Assembly: GCA_021018995.1 (NCBI GenBank)
Contig: CM037598.1
Span: forward strand, 78,572,671 to 78,636,670
Direction of reading: 5' to 3'
DNA: 64,000 bases
Source of the DNA: Chloranthus sessilifolius
Lineage: Eukaryota; Streptophyta; Magnoliopsida; Chloranthales; Chloranthaceae
Shown: positions 41,980-54,059 of the stretch, in pieces
Layout: each line of letters opens with the position of its first letter
Numbering within the stretch: the stretch's first letter is position 1
Program-made: the position numbers and the translations under genes
The notes under the pieces: generated by a model
Told to the model about the DNA's origin: nothing
Databases searched by the model: none
What the model saw: only the letters and a program-made list of their open reading frames with translations

Positions 41980-44487
41980 TGTGACAGCCCGGATTTCGGC
42001 ACCTCGAAACCTGTGCCATCAGCACGATCCTCCAGACCGTACCCCAAAACTATACATGGAACATTGATATAATAAGCACAATTAAATAAGTAAAACAAGT
42101 AATCTCATAAAGCAGAAACGGTTAATATGCCCAACTGGCATATGCAAAAGACAGTTCTACATTCATGCCACTGCATAAACAGAGAACCGATCCGAACCAT
42201 CGGTAATAAACAGATCACCCCAGATGGTTCGCCAAAAGAATAATTCAATTTAATTACATGTTTATAAAAAATAAAGGCTTGACATACCAAGCCGTACAAC
42301 TAACTCTCAAAAACTACGCTCTGTCAAAGTACACAGCAGAGTCTCTTAGAAAAAGTCCTCGGGTGGAGGCTCCAACTCGTCTCCAGGTATGTAATCCGAA
42401 TCACTCGGATCTACGTCTCCCGAAGCCTCAACTGCTGCTATCAGTGGACCTGCGACGTATAGTCTAAAGGGTGAGCTACATCCTAGCTCAATAGGGAACA
42501 AACGCAATGAACATATAAATTAAGACTCACATATATTCCATGATATTCTAAGCATGATGTGTCAATGCATTTGCTAGAAAACAATTTAAAAGCTGATGAA
42601 TTGCATTCAAGTTTACTGGTTATTAGCATGTCTTACTTTACTGTTGATTTATCATGAATGACACTGAACAGGCCTAAAACAAACCTTAAATCTTCAACTT
42701 AACTAATCCCCGAGCAATATAGCATCGAGCCCCGATGAGATACCCTTCATCGTCGTCTAAATAGACAGTTGTTATAAAAGTATTCCCTGGGAATATGACT
42801 AAAGCCCCTTTTCACTAGGCGGCGGGGTTAAAACTCATCTCAACATTCCTGGGATGTGCTTACTGTTACAGATAAACCTCCGCACTGGTATACGGATTGG
42901 CCGCTGTACCGGTCACGGATATCCTGCCGCGTCAGTCGTGGGTATCCCGCCACGTCGGTGGGGTATCCTATCAAACCTCAAATAATAAAAATAACATGTG
43001 CTTTACATATAGTTGTTCACCGTGTAAGTGTGCTATCTTATATCAGTTAGGCCTCAACAGTAATTATTCAATCCTATGTATACATCCCTGGGATGTATAC
43101 ATACCCGCATCACACCTAATGCCCTTATTACTTTCTCATCCCCTGGGGATGTCTCAATCTCATTAGATTACTTGTTCTTAATTACTTGCATCACACAGAT
43201 GCCTTTATCACATTTTTGGTGTCACACACGCAACCATTTTCACAAAGCTTTTCACTACTAAAATAACTTCAAATTTGATAATTATATCACTACATACATG
43301 CTCTTGAAATTAAAGTATATGTTCAAGGTGTTCCCTACCTCAATTCTCTGAAGGTCCAAGCATCAAGGTCTCATGCGGCTCCTTGTGCTCGCTTTCACAC
43401 GTACCACCTATGGTACATCATAACACATGTAATACATCACTAAAGATGTAATGAAGAAGTCCTGGACCCTCCATTAATCTCAAAGAAAACTTAGAAAGCC
43501 AAGCAAAACTGTCAAGGTCGATTAATCGATTCCCAAAATCGATTAATCAAAAACCAAATCGATTAGTCGATTCTCAAAATCGATTAATCAAGATTCAAAT
43601 TCGATTAATCGATCACAAATCGATTAATCGAAGTCTCTAACATAATAAGGTCGATTCTCAAATCGAGTGGTCGAAAGTCTGAAATCGATTAGTCGATCCC
43701 AAATCGATTAATCGATTTCCCAACTCGATTAGTCGATTTCTCCAGGTCTCCTTTCTCCAGCCACTGGAGGTACCCAGTCGATTAGTCGATTTCCAAATCG
43801 ACTAATCGAAATCCAAATCGACTAATCGAAATCGGGCTTTCATGACTTTTCAACTTCTGGGCCAAAATCGATTAATCGAATCCCAATTTTGATTAATCGA
43901 TTTGGCCAGATTCAGCCCCCTTTCAGGCTGTTCTTCCAAATCTTTTCCCTTCTTTTCTAAGCCTTTAATCTATCCTTTTTGAACTATATTGACTGAATCT
44001 TAACCATCATACATCTATGCATTAACTTCAATTTAAAACTTACCTCAAGAATCCCTTCAAGGGATTGATTTGTTGGGTTTGATGGCTAGGGTTCCATCAC
44101 TTGCTTCAACGATCTCAAATCGCTTTGAATCCAGAATCAATGCTCTAATCTTCTCTTGGTTTGCATTAACTCCACTTCCATAACTCCTCCTTACTCTCTC
44201 TCTCTCTCTCTCTCTCTTCTTAACTCTCTCTTCAACAACCAACAAAAGGGAACTAGGGTTATTAAAACCCTTTTATTCTCTCTCCTGCTTGTGTGTTAAA
44301 CACATACACCAGAGATAGGTGTATGTGACTCTAAACCAATAACACTCACTACACTTGAGTCCCATTTGCATCACATCAGTTCATCACTCCTTGAATTCAA
44401 AGTTTGACCATCACTTGATCAACCTACGATCAATCGGGCATGGATCTCGAGGTCAAAGTCAAATGGTCAATTTTTTGGGATATTACA
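41980..44487 (-). repeat. C2 5' LTR (2508 bp)
   Basis: Partner of 32147-34675. It retains CCCTGGG palindromes, a palindrome array (43518-43900) and (CT)n at about 44193-44215. Confidence 0.92.
43518..43900. repeat. TCGATTAATCGA/TCGATTAGTCGA array in the C2 5' LTR
   Basis: About fifteen copies in the same order as 33673-34090, minus a few units. Confidence 0.88.
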
Positions 44488-44492
44488 CTAGA
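44488..44492. repeat. Target-site duplication of C2, right (CTAGA)
   Basis: Perfect match to 32142-32146. Confidence 0.95.
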
Positions 44493-45420
44493 ACTTTAAG
44501 CACGCATCAATCTAGAAACCTTCATCATTGCTGAATCGGCTTTTGGTCGATGATTATAATCAATCCCAATCCATCCCAGAACTGTGATCTAACCTAAACC
44601 TATGAGCAAACATCCCTAGGGCTAAAAGCTCTTTTATTCCTAACCTAGGGTCCTTATTTATAGATTACAAGGCCCTATAACAGATATACATGGCAAGGAA
44701 TCCTTAGATCCAAAAAATCCTCCAAGGAGATGAATCTAGAAGGAATTCTGCGTTGGCTGAGAGTAATCCAGCTTACTTGAGAGATTCTCGGAGTAGATCT
44801 CGGCATTCAAGGATATCCACAGCTATTGCGCACTTGAATTTTTGCCCAGAAACTCTGTTTGGACCGGTCAGAATTGGAGAACTGTCCGGTCGAGTTTACT
44901 TTCCTTCTCTAGGTAAGAGATGACCTGCGGATGCTTGACTGAAGCAATTTCTGAACCCGGTCGAATCGAATTTTGGACGGTCGAAGTAATTCCTGTAAAG
45001 ATTTACTCATTCTGTTTACTCCCATTTCGACCGGTCGGCTAAATCTAGACCGGTCTCTCGTCTAATTTTTGAAGCCTTTGGAGTTCTGACTAGTCGATTT
45101 TATGTATCAACCAATCCATTTTACTCAACTTCCTTCAGCTGGGAACCTCCTTTACTGCGCTATATTGACCGTTCAAAATTGTACTTTCAACCGGTTCATT
45201 TGACCATTTGAAGCTCTCCTTTCAGCTCCTCCTTCTTGGATCCTTGCCTTTTGCTTGGGTCTTTTCATATCTTTGCTCTGTTAACCCTTTTTACGTTTAA
45301 TAGGCTTTTACACCTGTTGCAACACAACACAAACTAAAAGTGTCTATTAGTAGTTAGTTGAGGTCTAACAAAGCTGGGATTCGGGGATAAATTATAAAAT
45401 ATTTGAGTTCGATCAGGTCC

Positions 45421-46583
45421 CTCTCTTTTTCAAAATTTTCTAATTTTTTTTGGGTTTTCATTTTTTAAAGATTTAGGCATTTTGGGTTTCTCTATTGTTT
45501 TAGATTTTGGAAATATGTAGGATACAAGGTCAACTTCCTAGTGAGGAGTCGACAAGGGTGGCTTCCTCAATTGGGAGAGAGTGATGACTGCCGGAGCCAT
45601 TCGTGCAAGCTTTCGAATTGTGCAGATTCGTTCGAAAATCATCTTTTTTTGGAGTCTTCATCTTGTGTAATCCTGTGGATGAGCGACGAAGGTGGCAAAC
45701 TGCTTGATAAGCCGACTTCTTCTATTGTAAAAATTTGAGGATGAGATTCACTTGATTCTTCTTCTTCTGGGCTTGAGAGACTCGACCAGAGATCCTCTGG
45801 GGATGCTAACAAGTGTTTCTCTTTAGGTGGCCAAAAGTAATGGAGATTTTCTTCTTCTTCCCTAAAAAACCTTCGGAGGCCGAGGTCTTCATTGGAAATT
45901 GAGTCCCCATGTCGGTAGTCATTTCCTTTGTTCGAAAGACTGAGGTTTCAATATTGCATGTGAGGACTTCATTAAGACTATGGTACTCATCTTCCTCTTG
46001 GAATAGTCTTTGGAGATCTGAGCCTAACTGTTCTTCTAATTCAAGAGCGGGGAGATTTAGCTAATAATCTTTGTCGTCGCTTGGTGGCTGTTGTCATTCT
46101 TCTTCTAGTGATCTCCAGAAGATTTGAACTTGTGGCAAACCTGGAGATTGAGTGGCGAGTTCTAATTCTTCTTCAATTTCTATGAAAACAATATGGAAGT
46201 CTTCCTCATTTGACGACCCTCAATCTTCTACGAGTGGTTTGAGTTCTCTAAGCGACATGTGTTGAAGATTTTGGTTCTTTGTACTGATATTAGGAGTTTT
46301 TATGCCAATAAGTTATTCATTTTTTAATAGCGAGCTAACCTCGTCGAGTTTTTACGCCATCTGTTCAGCTTCCACGAGCTGTGGTTCAATGAAAATTTCT
46401 CTTTTCCTTGATGCATTGACCTTTTCGGTAGTCCCATATGCAAAATGGTGGCTTCGATGTCAATCTCCTTACCATTTGAGTGATAGCCTACCCCGATAAG
46501 CTTGCGAGTCTTGACTGGTAAGATGGGCCTTAATCGCCCTTGATTATTTTACCCAATCCAGTATTTGGAAGGTACCCCAGTTG
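45421..46583 (-). pseudogene. Element A protease-RT linker, decayed
   Basis: Between protease (46584) and the RT linker (31531, across D). No long open frame; Glu/Asp-rich minus-strand stretches (DEEDEYHSL-type) fit an acidic polyprotein linker. No separate gene seen. Confidence 0.45.
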
Positions 46584-47153
46584 TTACATTAGGTCCCAAC
46601 CCTTTGTTGTGGTTGGCGATGCATTGTATATTCGTGATAGCTCATGATTGGTCGCCCTCTTTGTTAACTTTCGCTGGTGTACGAGAAAGGACCATAGGTG
46701 ATTAATTTCAGCTATCGATGTATTGAGGGGAGTCCCTATTTTTTGGGTATAACTAGGGGACAATATAGAATCATGCGTCGTGGGGATACTTGCGATATAA
46801 TTGGTTTCCATGCTTTCGAACAGAGCATCCGCATATATCCTTATTATGGTATCTTCGTAAGGAAACTTGATGCACTTATGGTAGGTAGAAGCAACGACCT
46901 TCATTGATTCTAACCACTTTCTCCCTATGATCAAATTGTAGGTGCTAGATGAATTAGATACATGGAACATGGTGCCCATGGTTAACGGTCTGAGATGAAC
47001 TTGAAGCTTGATGGTCCCTTTGACAAACTGCCGAGTGCCGTCATATATTATTAAGGATAATGATGGCGGTTGTATGTCGTGCTCTGTATACTCAAGGGTC
47101 TTGAGTGTCGTCAATGGAAAAATGTTTAGTTCAACTCTTGTATCGACTAGCAC
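46584..47153 (-). pseudogene. Element A aspartic protease
   Basis: 189 open codons: MLVDTRVELNIFPLTTLKTL is the Tat-type active-site stretch, where the usual form is (A/V)L(I/V)DxGSxLNICPL. Here DTR/VE replaces D-G-S, so the catalytic loop is damaged. Then TRQFVKGTIKLQVHL, TMFHVSNSSSTYNLIIGRKW, and MKVVASTYHKCIKFPYED match the family's VLDxxxxYNLLLGRPWIH...STLHQKLKF blocks. Confidence 0.8.
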
Positions 47154-50100
47154 TTGGGGGACTGAGAATCCTCTGATTATGACTATTAGGTATATTGGAG
47201 CAGAGCTTCAGCGCAATGCTTGTTTCGGCATGTTAGCGTCTATGAATGTGAGAGCCGGGGGTTGAACCATTACTGATGTGATCTCATGAAGCCCTCCAGG
47301 AGTCATATCTTCTGCTACTTGAGTCTCCGCAAGCACCTTCATTAATAAACAATAGTGCTCTGCTGACTTTTTGATTAGCTCAAGGATTGAGATTTGAGCT
47401 GGGATCTTTTCAAGGTGTTATAGAAGATCAGAATCTTTCCATGATTCCAAAATTAGTTTCTTTATGGGTCTTTGAACTCTGTTTATGATCGATGGAGGTG
47501 GCTACAATACCAAGCTTTGTGGTGGAGGAATTATATGTGGCGAAGGGACCAGATTAACTTCTCTGTCCCTTACTGTCCTTTCTGGATGTTGAATGCTTGC
47601 ACCTTCTCTCCCTTTAAAGGATCGAGAATCCTTCGAGTGGCAGGGAAAAGGCAAGGGTGGATAGTTCATCCCTGACTTAAGGATTGGACACGTGGATTAC
47701 TAACTAATTGGCCATGTTGTGAGTTGCCCTGGTTGATTCCCTTAAACATTTAAGACGAATGGCGTAAAATTGGAGGGAATACGGATAGGGGTAACGCCAT
47801 TCCATGGAGGGAGATACTGCGTGTAATCCTCCTCCAGAAAAGTAGAAATTAAGGTCTCAACTTTACTCGGTTCTTTATTTTCATGGTTAATACTAACAGT
47901 TGGTTCAAGTTCCGTTTTTATCTCAACTTCTTTATCAAAAGCATACTTAGACGAGCTGCGAACCTTGGGTAAAACTTGAGCAATGGGCTCTTTTATCTCG
48001 GGTTTAGAATCAGACAAGGGGAGTGGTAGGGGAGTTGGTTCATGATTTTGGGGAGTTGAAGGTCCTAGTGGATGTCTATGTAGATTAGATATCCTAGCTC
48101 TAAATGACTGGATTCGTCATTAGGTGAATGTCGAATACGGTGGTGGGTTCGGTGGTTGGTTGATTGGTAGTCTTTGGATTTCGATTGGGTTGATGGGAGG
48201 GCTTGGAAGGTCAATTCGGGTGACTAGGGTGGATGGGTGAGCAGCGAGTCAACTAGGGGGGTTTACAGTGGTTATATGGGAAATGGGAGCACGGTTTGGT
48301 TAGTGTGGTTGGGCATGGAGTTGTTAATCATCCTTAAGTTTGGCAGATGCTTGGTGTTGTTCTAGTTGTTGGCTTGGTTACCTTCCCAATTAATCTGGTT
48401 GTGGTAGTTCATGTCATAGACCACGTCCTGCAAAACCCAACACTCTTCTAAGGTATGTCCTGCAAATCAGTGGAATGAGCAGAACTTGCTATAATCCAAG
48501 TGTGTTGGCTAGGGTCGTGGTCTTTCAGGTGGGAACCTAAGCAGGTTTTGGTTACTATGGATACAAAATATATTAGGGATGGTGTCGAGTAAAGGTGGCT
48601 AATGTTCTCTCTTGGGTTGGTAACTGTTTCCGGTCCTAGGTGGTTGGTTAAGGATTTGTGGTCGTGGAACGAGTAATTTGAGGGATTTGTCATTTGGTTT
48701 TGGGTTGCGTTTTGGTTTTGATTTTGGTAATGGTTAGGGTAAGTATTTCAGTTGGGATATTGGTTTTCGTTTTGGTATTGGGTTTGGTTTGGGTATTGGA
48801 TGCCTTGATTATGATATCTTGGTTGAAAATTCCCGTCTTCGAAATTTCGCCCTTGGTTAGTAACTGTGTTGACCAATTATGAGCCTGAAGCTTTCTTTTT
48901 GCTCTTTGTTTTGGAGTCATTAGAGGAGGCTCCCTTTGATGCTATTTGTTTTGGAGTCATTAGAGGAGGCTCCCTTTGATGCTATTTGTTTTGGAGTCAT
49001 TAGAGGAGGCTCCCTTTGATGCTAACATAGAGAAGGAGAAGTCTTTGTTCTTAATGTGTCGTTATATGGGTGAAGCGCGCAGATGGAGAGTAGCGAAGTC
49101 TAGGCAATTGCTTAGGATAAGGGCACTCCGAAGAGGCTCCCGGACATTATCGATGATGATATCGATTGCATCATTCTCTTTCATCTGACTCTCAGTTCGA
49201 GCTGCGAGCCTTCTCCAACAATCTCATGACCATTATTGACGTCTTCCTCAGCCTCTTGCTTTGTAGTCACTAAATCACAAAGACTAACGATCTCATGAAC
49301 CAAGTGTTTGTATTGATCTAGAAACTAGCTAGCTAGATCATCGAATATTTTGATCTTATGGAGTGACAAAATGGTGAACCAATCAAGGGCTTCTCCTTCC
49401 AATAATCTGTGAAAGTAGTGGATTACGAGCTCGTGGTTGCGCATATAGGTCGACAGTCATTATAGAACAATGCCAGATGATGATTTGGATTTCCCATACC
49501 ATTATTCTTGTTGAACTTTGGAGTCTTGAAGCCTGCATGTACGGAAAAAATTCATATCCCGGTAGAACTTATCAAACCCGAATGAGTATCTGGGCATTCT
49601 CTCTTAGCCATGTAGTTATCTAGAACCTGAGTAAGGTCCTCCATGTTTATACTAGTGTTCTCTTTTGAAGTTTCAGGGAGAATTCAACCTCTATTGTTAT
49701 TACTGAAGAAGGTTCGAGTAACACACTCCTGTGGTGACACATGGGGTGTTGTAGTACATGGAGGTATTGGTGACCTCTCTTCCTGTTCATTTCTTGAACG
49801 TATTGTCCCCCAATCGGGTGTCCTTGCTCATCCATAGCATGCTGGTCAATTACTCCTTGGTACAAACCTGTTAAGGCTTGAAGTAGCTCTTCAAATTCTT
49901 TTCCTCCTCTCGACATTATATGGGCATTGATATTTTTTATTTGTTTGGTGGTATAGTTCTGCTCAATGCCACTGTCTCTTTTGTTGTTGTGACTTGTGGT
50001 TGGCGGATTAAGGGGAATTTATTCATCTTCGTCTGCCATGTTAATCTAAGGATGATTCTAGACAAGGTTGTAAGACGGTCCACTATCATACTCAGGATTA

Positions 50101-50424
50101 TCATGGTAGCCCCATAATGATGAGTCATTATTAGTAAGGTTCAATTTACGAATTCTCGACATTTCTAGTTTTTGAAAAAAGTTCATACGAGCTCTCAATC
50201 TCACTGGATTTTGGAACTAAGGGAAAGAGATTAATCTTCTTCAAGTGTCTAGGTTTTCCTTACCAAGTATGCAAGTGTCTTCTCCAAGTTAAGGAGGTGG
50301 GTACAATCCTTGCCTGATTAGGTCTTATGGGAAGGTCTGAAGTGTAGGAAGCTCCTCGTATCGAATCCCCAAAGTTATGATCACACCGGCCCTTTCACAA
50401 CAAAGAGGATAGTATAGAATGGTT
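47154..50424 (-). pseudogene. Element A gag, decayed
   Basis: On the minus strand from 50128 leftward: a TQVLDNYMAKRECPD-type N-terminal segment, then a capsid-like segment (LLEGEALDWFTILSLHKIKI followed by FDDLASQFLDQYKH) matching the retrotransposon gag domain (AxxWFxxLxxxxIxSWxDLAxxFxxQY). Next come an Asn/Gln-rich linker (NQTQYQNENQYPN, near 48750) and a CSFHxxAGHTLEECW-type knuckle near 48450, the Tat/Athila form of the nucleocapsid finger. Frameshifts throughout, one caused by a 40-bp triplication at 48911-49024. About 50130-50424 is probably leader. Confidence 0.65.
48911..49024. repeat. Three exact tandem copies of a 40-bp unit
   Basis: TTGGAGTCATTAGAGGAGGC plus 20 more bases repeats exactly at 48911, 48951 and 48991 (the last truncated at 34 bp). 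40 is not a multiple of three, so it breaks the gag frame. Exact identity in an otherwise decayed gene means a very recent event or an assembly artefact. Confidence 0.92.
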
Positions 50425-51173
50425 GTTAATGTTGGTACACGCTTTTTCTGGGTCCCTTTCAATCCCCAAAATAAGTGGCCCAATTCGGTCCACATGGACT
50501 CTAGCTATGGGCGATGAAATAATAAACTATGAAATATTAAATACTGAAATGAAAAGGCAAATTTTAAATGAAGAATACTTAGGTTGATGCGATCGTCAGC
50601 TGCAGATGTTTATTGATGTTGCAACATGTTAGTGATCACGTGTGGGGAGATGCGGGCTGACTCCTTTATTGAACGTCGACCGGCTGACTCCAGCAGCTAT
50701 GGGTTGTCTACGATCTAACTAGTTTGGTTTCCTAATCCTAAGGGGGCCTATCTAAAAAGAGGGGGGGGGTGGTGGCCCACTATGCTAAGGAGGATCGGCC
50801 CCATTTTCGGGTACCCTCCATAAGGTCCCTTGGGCAAATCGGGTGGCTAAGGTTGAAAAAATTGGAGAGGGTTAGGGACCTCTTGAGCTCTAGGCTGAGA
50901 AATTTGGGCGAGGGTTTCCTAAGGGATCTAAGTCTAAGGGCGCTTATTCTTCCTGTACTTTTTCGAGAGTCAGAGCTAGCTAGCTAGTGTCGCTAGCCTG
51001 ACTACCTGGGGATCCTAGAGAAGAGTCTGCAGTTCTAGAAGCCTAGAAGAGTAGCTCAACTCCTTTCTTTGGGAGCCTTAGAGAGAACTTAAAAATTTCT
51101 AAGAAGAGCTAAGCTTGGAAGAGAGGAGAGAAAATTATTGATTTGATGTGTGAAAGTTGTGAGGTCGGGGGTC

Positions 51174-51181
51174 TTTTTATA
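51174..51181 (-). promoter_or_regulatory. TATA box of the element B LTR
   Basis: TATAAAAA on the minus strand, about 10 bp downstream of the motif array. The same element occurs at about 56941-56948 in the other LTR. Confidence 0.65.
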
Positions 51182-51190
51182 GGTATCGAG

Positions 51191-51650
51191 GTAATTACGC
51201 GCATGTGGCCAAGTGCGTAATTGATCAATTACGTGCATAGGGCCATGCATGGGATTGAATTTCGCGCAGGTTTCTGTGCATGCAATTTGGTCTGAGTCGG
51301 TCATGGACTCGAGAATGACCGATTGACTGGATCAGCTGGGGAGTCCTAGTTCCATTATGCCTGGAGCTAATTTCGCGCGTGGAATAATGCATGAAATTCA
51401 ATTACACGCAAGGGAATGTGTGTGTAATCGAGGAGTTCGAGCGGTCTGGGGAATTAGAGTTCTAGTCCATGTCTGGACTAATTCCGTGCATTTTGGGATG
51501 CATGTAATCGAATGCCTCGCAACCATAGAGGTGCGAGATTTGAACTTTAGGCGGTGCACAGAAGTGTATGTCGAGTCAAAGCTAGACTAATTGTGCACAT
51601 GTAGCTCTACATGCGATTTAATTTCTCGTGTGGGTTCACGTGCGCAATTC
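51191..51650. repeat. AATTACGCGC-type inverted-repeat array in the B 3' LTR
   Basis: Facing pairs such as AATTACGCGCATG...GTGCGTAATT (51191), AATTACGTGCATAG...CATGCATGGGATTGAATT (51228), AATTTCGCGCGTGG...TGCATGAAATT (51368), and onward to 51650. Inner spacers are about 8-12 bp. A CG-rich core flanked by AATT distinguishes it from the A and C motifs. Confidence 0.75.
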
Positions 51651-51850
51651 GGGGGTCTTCCGGGACTTATTGGGTTCGAGCTTCTATGCTGATGTTTCAG
51701 CCCGTATCTCAACCATATACTATGTGCTTAGTGTATAGTCCCCATATTCAGGGTTCTAATACTTTCAGAGAGGTTAGTCCATTCTCGAGAGTTATGGGCA
51801 TGGTCAAAGGTTGCCCGAACGGGTTTGTATATTCTGAGAGGGAGAAAATG

Positions 51851-51919
51851 GGGTGTCTACAGATGCCCCTCTTCGGCGCATTCTTGTGGTACAAGGATGC
51901 GCCAAAGAAGTAGACACCC
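51851..51919. other. Long hairpin across the PPT and LTR edge of element B
   Basis: GGGTGTCTAC (51851-51860) pairs with GTAGACACCC (51910-51919). Inside, the CTTCGGCGCATTCTTGT arm pairs with the ACAAGGATGCGCCAAAGAAG arm with one mismatch and one bulge. The presumed PPT (minus GAAGAGGGGCATC) lies inside. Element A has a decayed version at 5418-5486. Confidence 0.75.
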
Positions 51920-52709
51920 CTCTTTTAGGGTGCCTTATATTTTTTTTGAGAGATCAAAAGTGTGAACCGTGGAGCTGACATGCAATACTTGGCTTTCTTC
52001 TCTATCAGTACAAGCTGAAAGGAGCATTCGGGAGCTCAGTGGTAGCTGTTTAGAGGTATATCCTCATTCGCGGGTGCAAGTGGTATCCTATCGCATATCA
52101 CGACCTGTTGCAAGTGGCAGTCAAATGGGGAAAATTGACGAAATTGGGGTACCGGGGGATATCGTACGAATATCCAGAGATAAGGTCAAGTGACCAAGTA
52201 ATACAATGTACTATGATGGCGAAGGCTTTTACAAGTCATGTCAGTTGAGCGCGTCATTGCTCACACCAACGATGCATCAGGAGTCCCTTTCCAGCAGACA
52301 TTTGTGATTTCTCAAAGTTGAGTATGCTCGACGTTCGACTTCCCAAGGGAGAGAACAGATTGAGGTGATGAGAGATAGAAAGTCTGATGGATAAGGGGTT
52401 TTGATAATTCAGGTTTTTAACTTTAGATCAATTTAGTGGTAAAACTTCTGAAAATGTGGCTTCCAAGACGTCACTGAGCAGATCCATCGGTACAAGATTT
52501 GTGGACCCGACCTTTGTTTGGTTTTCAATAAGACGCTCAGTATGCCGGATACACCTTCTAACCTTCTCGGGATACTAATGATTGTCTCTTATGGAAGGAC
52601 TACAGTGATTCACATGTAAGGAGAGTCAGGTTTTGAAAACATTTGACTTAATATTAGTTAACTATATTTACAACGAATATCGAGTGGAGAGGATGCTACT
52701 TACCTAGCT
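51920..52709. other. Element B spacer, collinear with element A 5487-6235
   Basis: No coding sequence. Shared words with A (AAGTGTGAACCG, GAGCTGACATG, GCGTCATTGCTCACACCAAC) show common origin. Confidence 0.5.
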
Positions 52710-53560
52710 TGTTACCTGTTGTTTTGGGCTTGTTGCATGATGGGACTTCGAGGAGTTTCTTCTCCTTTTATGTTCGGGTGCGTCTTTCGGTCGCGGCAGG
52801 GAGTGTTGATCGTTGTGCAATGGGATATTTGGGGGGTGTTGTTGTGATGGGACACTCGGGGGGTTCAGATTTGCTGCTTGCTTCTTCGTGATGGGACATT
52901 GGTGGACCTCCCCTCTTGGTTGGACGCTATGGTGAATCGCAGTGGGTCTTGATGTTTATGTGATCGTGTCGTGACAGGCCTCGCTTTTAGTGGTGACGAC
53001 ATGGTGGGGCTTTTTATGTCATGATGGGGCAACGAGTTTAGTTTGGGATGGTGGTGGTGATCATGTTTGGATTTTGTTGCCATGGGACGTGTTATCATGT
53101 GTGCTTATGGGTGTGCAATGGGGCATTTTTTTTTGCCTCGATATGTGGGGTCACGCGATGGGACAAGGGGAATGGTTCGTTTTCTTATTGCGGTGGGATG
53201 AGTTGCCCGGTGTGTCTGTGAGTGTGCGATGGGCCTTTTATCATTTTTGCTTTTCAGGGGTTCTAGTGGGCTGATTTTGTTATTTTGCTGGTTTGTTTAT
53301 CATAGTGGAGCGAGTGGCGAGTATTTGTGGTAGGATATCAAGGAGTGTTTTGATTTTGGGTTGTGTTCGTCGCGATGGTACTATAGGGGATGATTTCTCC
53401 TTCTGGTATAATCCCGGCGTCATGGTGGGATAAAGCTAACCGTGTGATGGATTATTCTTGGGTTGTGATGGGTCAAAGTGATTTGCATGTTATTGTTTTT
53501 CTTTGTGGTGGGGAAAGGACATTTTAATTTGGTTTAAGGTTTTTGTTGAGGGCATAGGTT
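52710..53560. repeat. Degenerate minisatellite around RATGGGAC
   Basis: (G/C)(T/A)GATGGGAC-like words recur roughly every 35-80 bp (about 52737, 52819, 52847, 52889, 53023, 53081, 53157 and 53228) in a GT-rich setting. Element A has an unrelated TTTTA tract in this position. Confidence 0.5.
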
Positions 53561-53609
53561 TGTTTTGTTCAAGGTGTATGCTTGGTTTGAGGTGTGTATT
53601 ATAGCTGGG

Positions 53610-53970
53610 GAATTGCGTGCATGGATGTGTGCGTATAATCTAATTGAGCGCTCGGTATGATGCGCGTGATTAGAGGGTCAGTGGGTTGATTACGTGTGAA
53701 GATCTCGGCGTGTAATCCAATTACGCGCGGGTTGTCAGGTGCTCGATCGAAGCGTCATCGGGTCACAGGGCAGAGTGCTCAGAAGACTTTTCAAATTTTG
53801 CACGAAGGTGAACGCACGGGAATTTAATTGCACGCGGGTCCCCTGCGTGTGTTTGGTTCGTCGTATCTTTTGGGCTGGTGTAGCCCGACTCATGCGCTCT
53901 ATGTGACACGCTTAATTTGAAATGTGCACCGGTTTGCCGGCGCTGGTTTGCGCGTCGTATTTTAGGCGCT
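53610..53970 (+). promoter_or_regulatory. B-family motif array upstream of the extra-gene remnant
   Basis: AATTGCGTGC, ATGCGCGTGATTA, GATTACGTGTG...GCGTGTAATCC, AATTACGCGCGGG, AATTGCACGCGGG and TGCGCGTCG-type words, the same CG-core motif as in the B LTR, ending shortly before a TATA box at 53986. Confidence 0.65.
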
Positions 53971-53985
53971 TAATTCGGCGAACAC

Positions 53986-53994
53986 CTATATATG
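53986..53994 (+). promoter_or_regulatory. TATA box of the element B extra-gene remnant
   Basis: CTATATATG followed by a CT-rich leader (TTTCTTCATTTTTCTTCATT), parallel to 6940-6948 in element A. Confidence 0.55.
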
Positions 53995-54059
53995 CTCGGA
54001 CTTTCTTCATTTTTCTTCATTCGTTCTTGACTTTGTGCGAGCCCGAGTTTAGAGTGTCT

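Larger units (their letters stand above)
32147..44487 (-). mobile_element. Element C2: chromovirus of the C family, gag-protease deleted
   Basis: 12,341 bp, minus strand, LTRs 32147-34675 and 41980-44487, perfect CTAGA duplication, inserted into solo LTR D. Same plan as C1 but lacking most of gag and all of protease (junction near 41690), with a solo LTR inside its extra ORF. LTRs differ mainly by C/T and G/A transitions, as expected from methylated CpG/CHG decay, and more than those of C1, so C2 is older. Confidence 0.93.
31537..45415 (-). mobile_element. Solo LTR D, split by nested element C2
   Basis: Termini TGATCGTC and TTCGATCA with a near-perfect 5-bp duplication. With C2 removed it is about 1533 bp. 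The minus-strand end (CTTGTGCACTAGCAAGG) resembles the ends of the AGTAG solo LTR (CTTGTGCACTTGCAAGG) and the GCTAC solo LTR (TGTGTGCTTGCAATAGG), so the three are related. No gag or pol of its own. Confidence 0.7.
50430..51861 (-). repeat. Element B 3' LTR (1432 bp)
   Basis: Same termini as element A LTRs, but the body differs. Its array is built on AATTACGCGC instead of ATTATACG. TATA box on the minus strand at 51181-51174 (CCTATAAAAAGAC). Confidence 0.82.

Noticed and set aside
44057..44245. ORF with a KKRERERERVRR segment on the minus strand
   Set aside because: Product of the CT microsatellite in the C2 LTR; the partner LTR has the same repeat without a conserved ORF.
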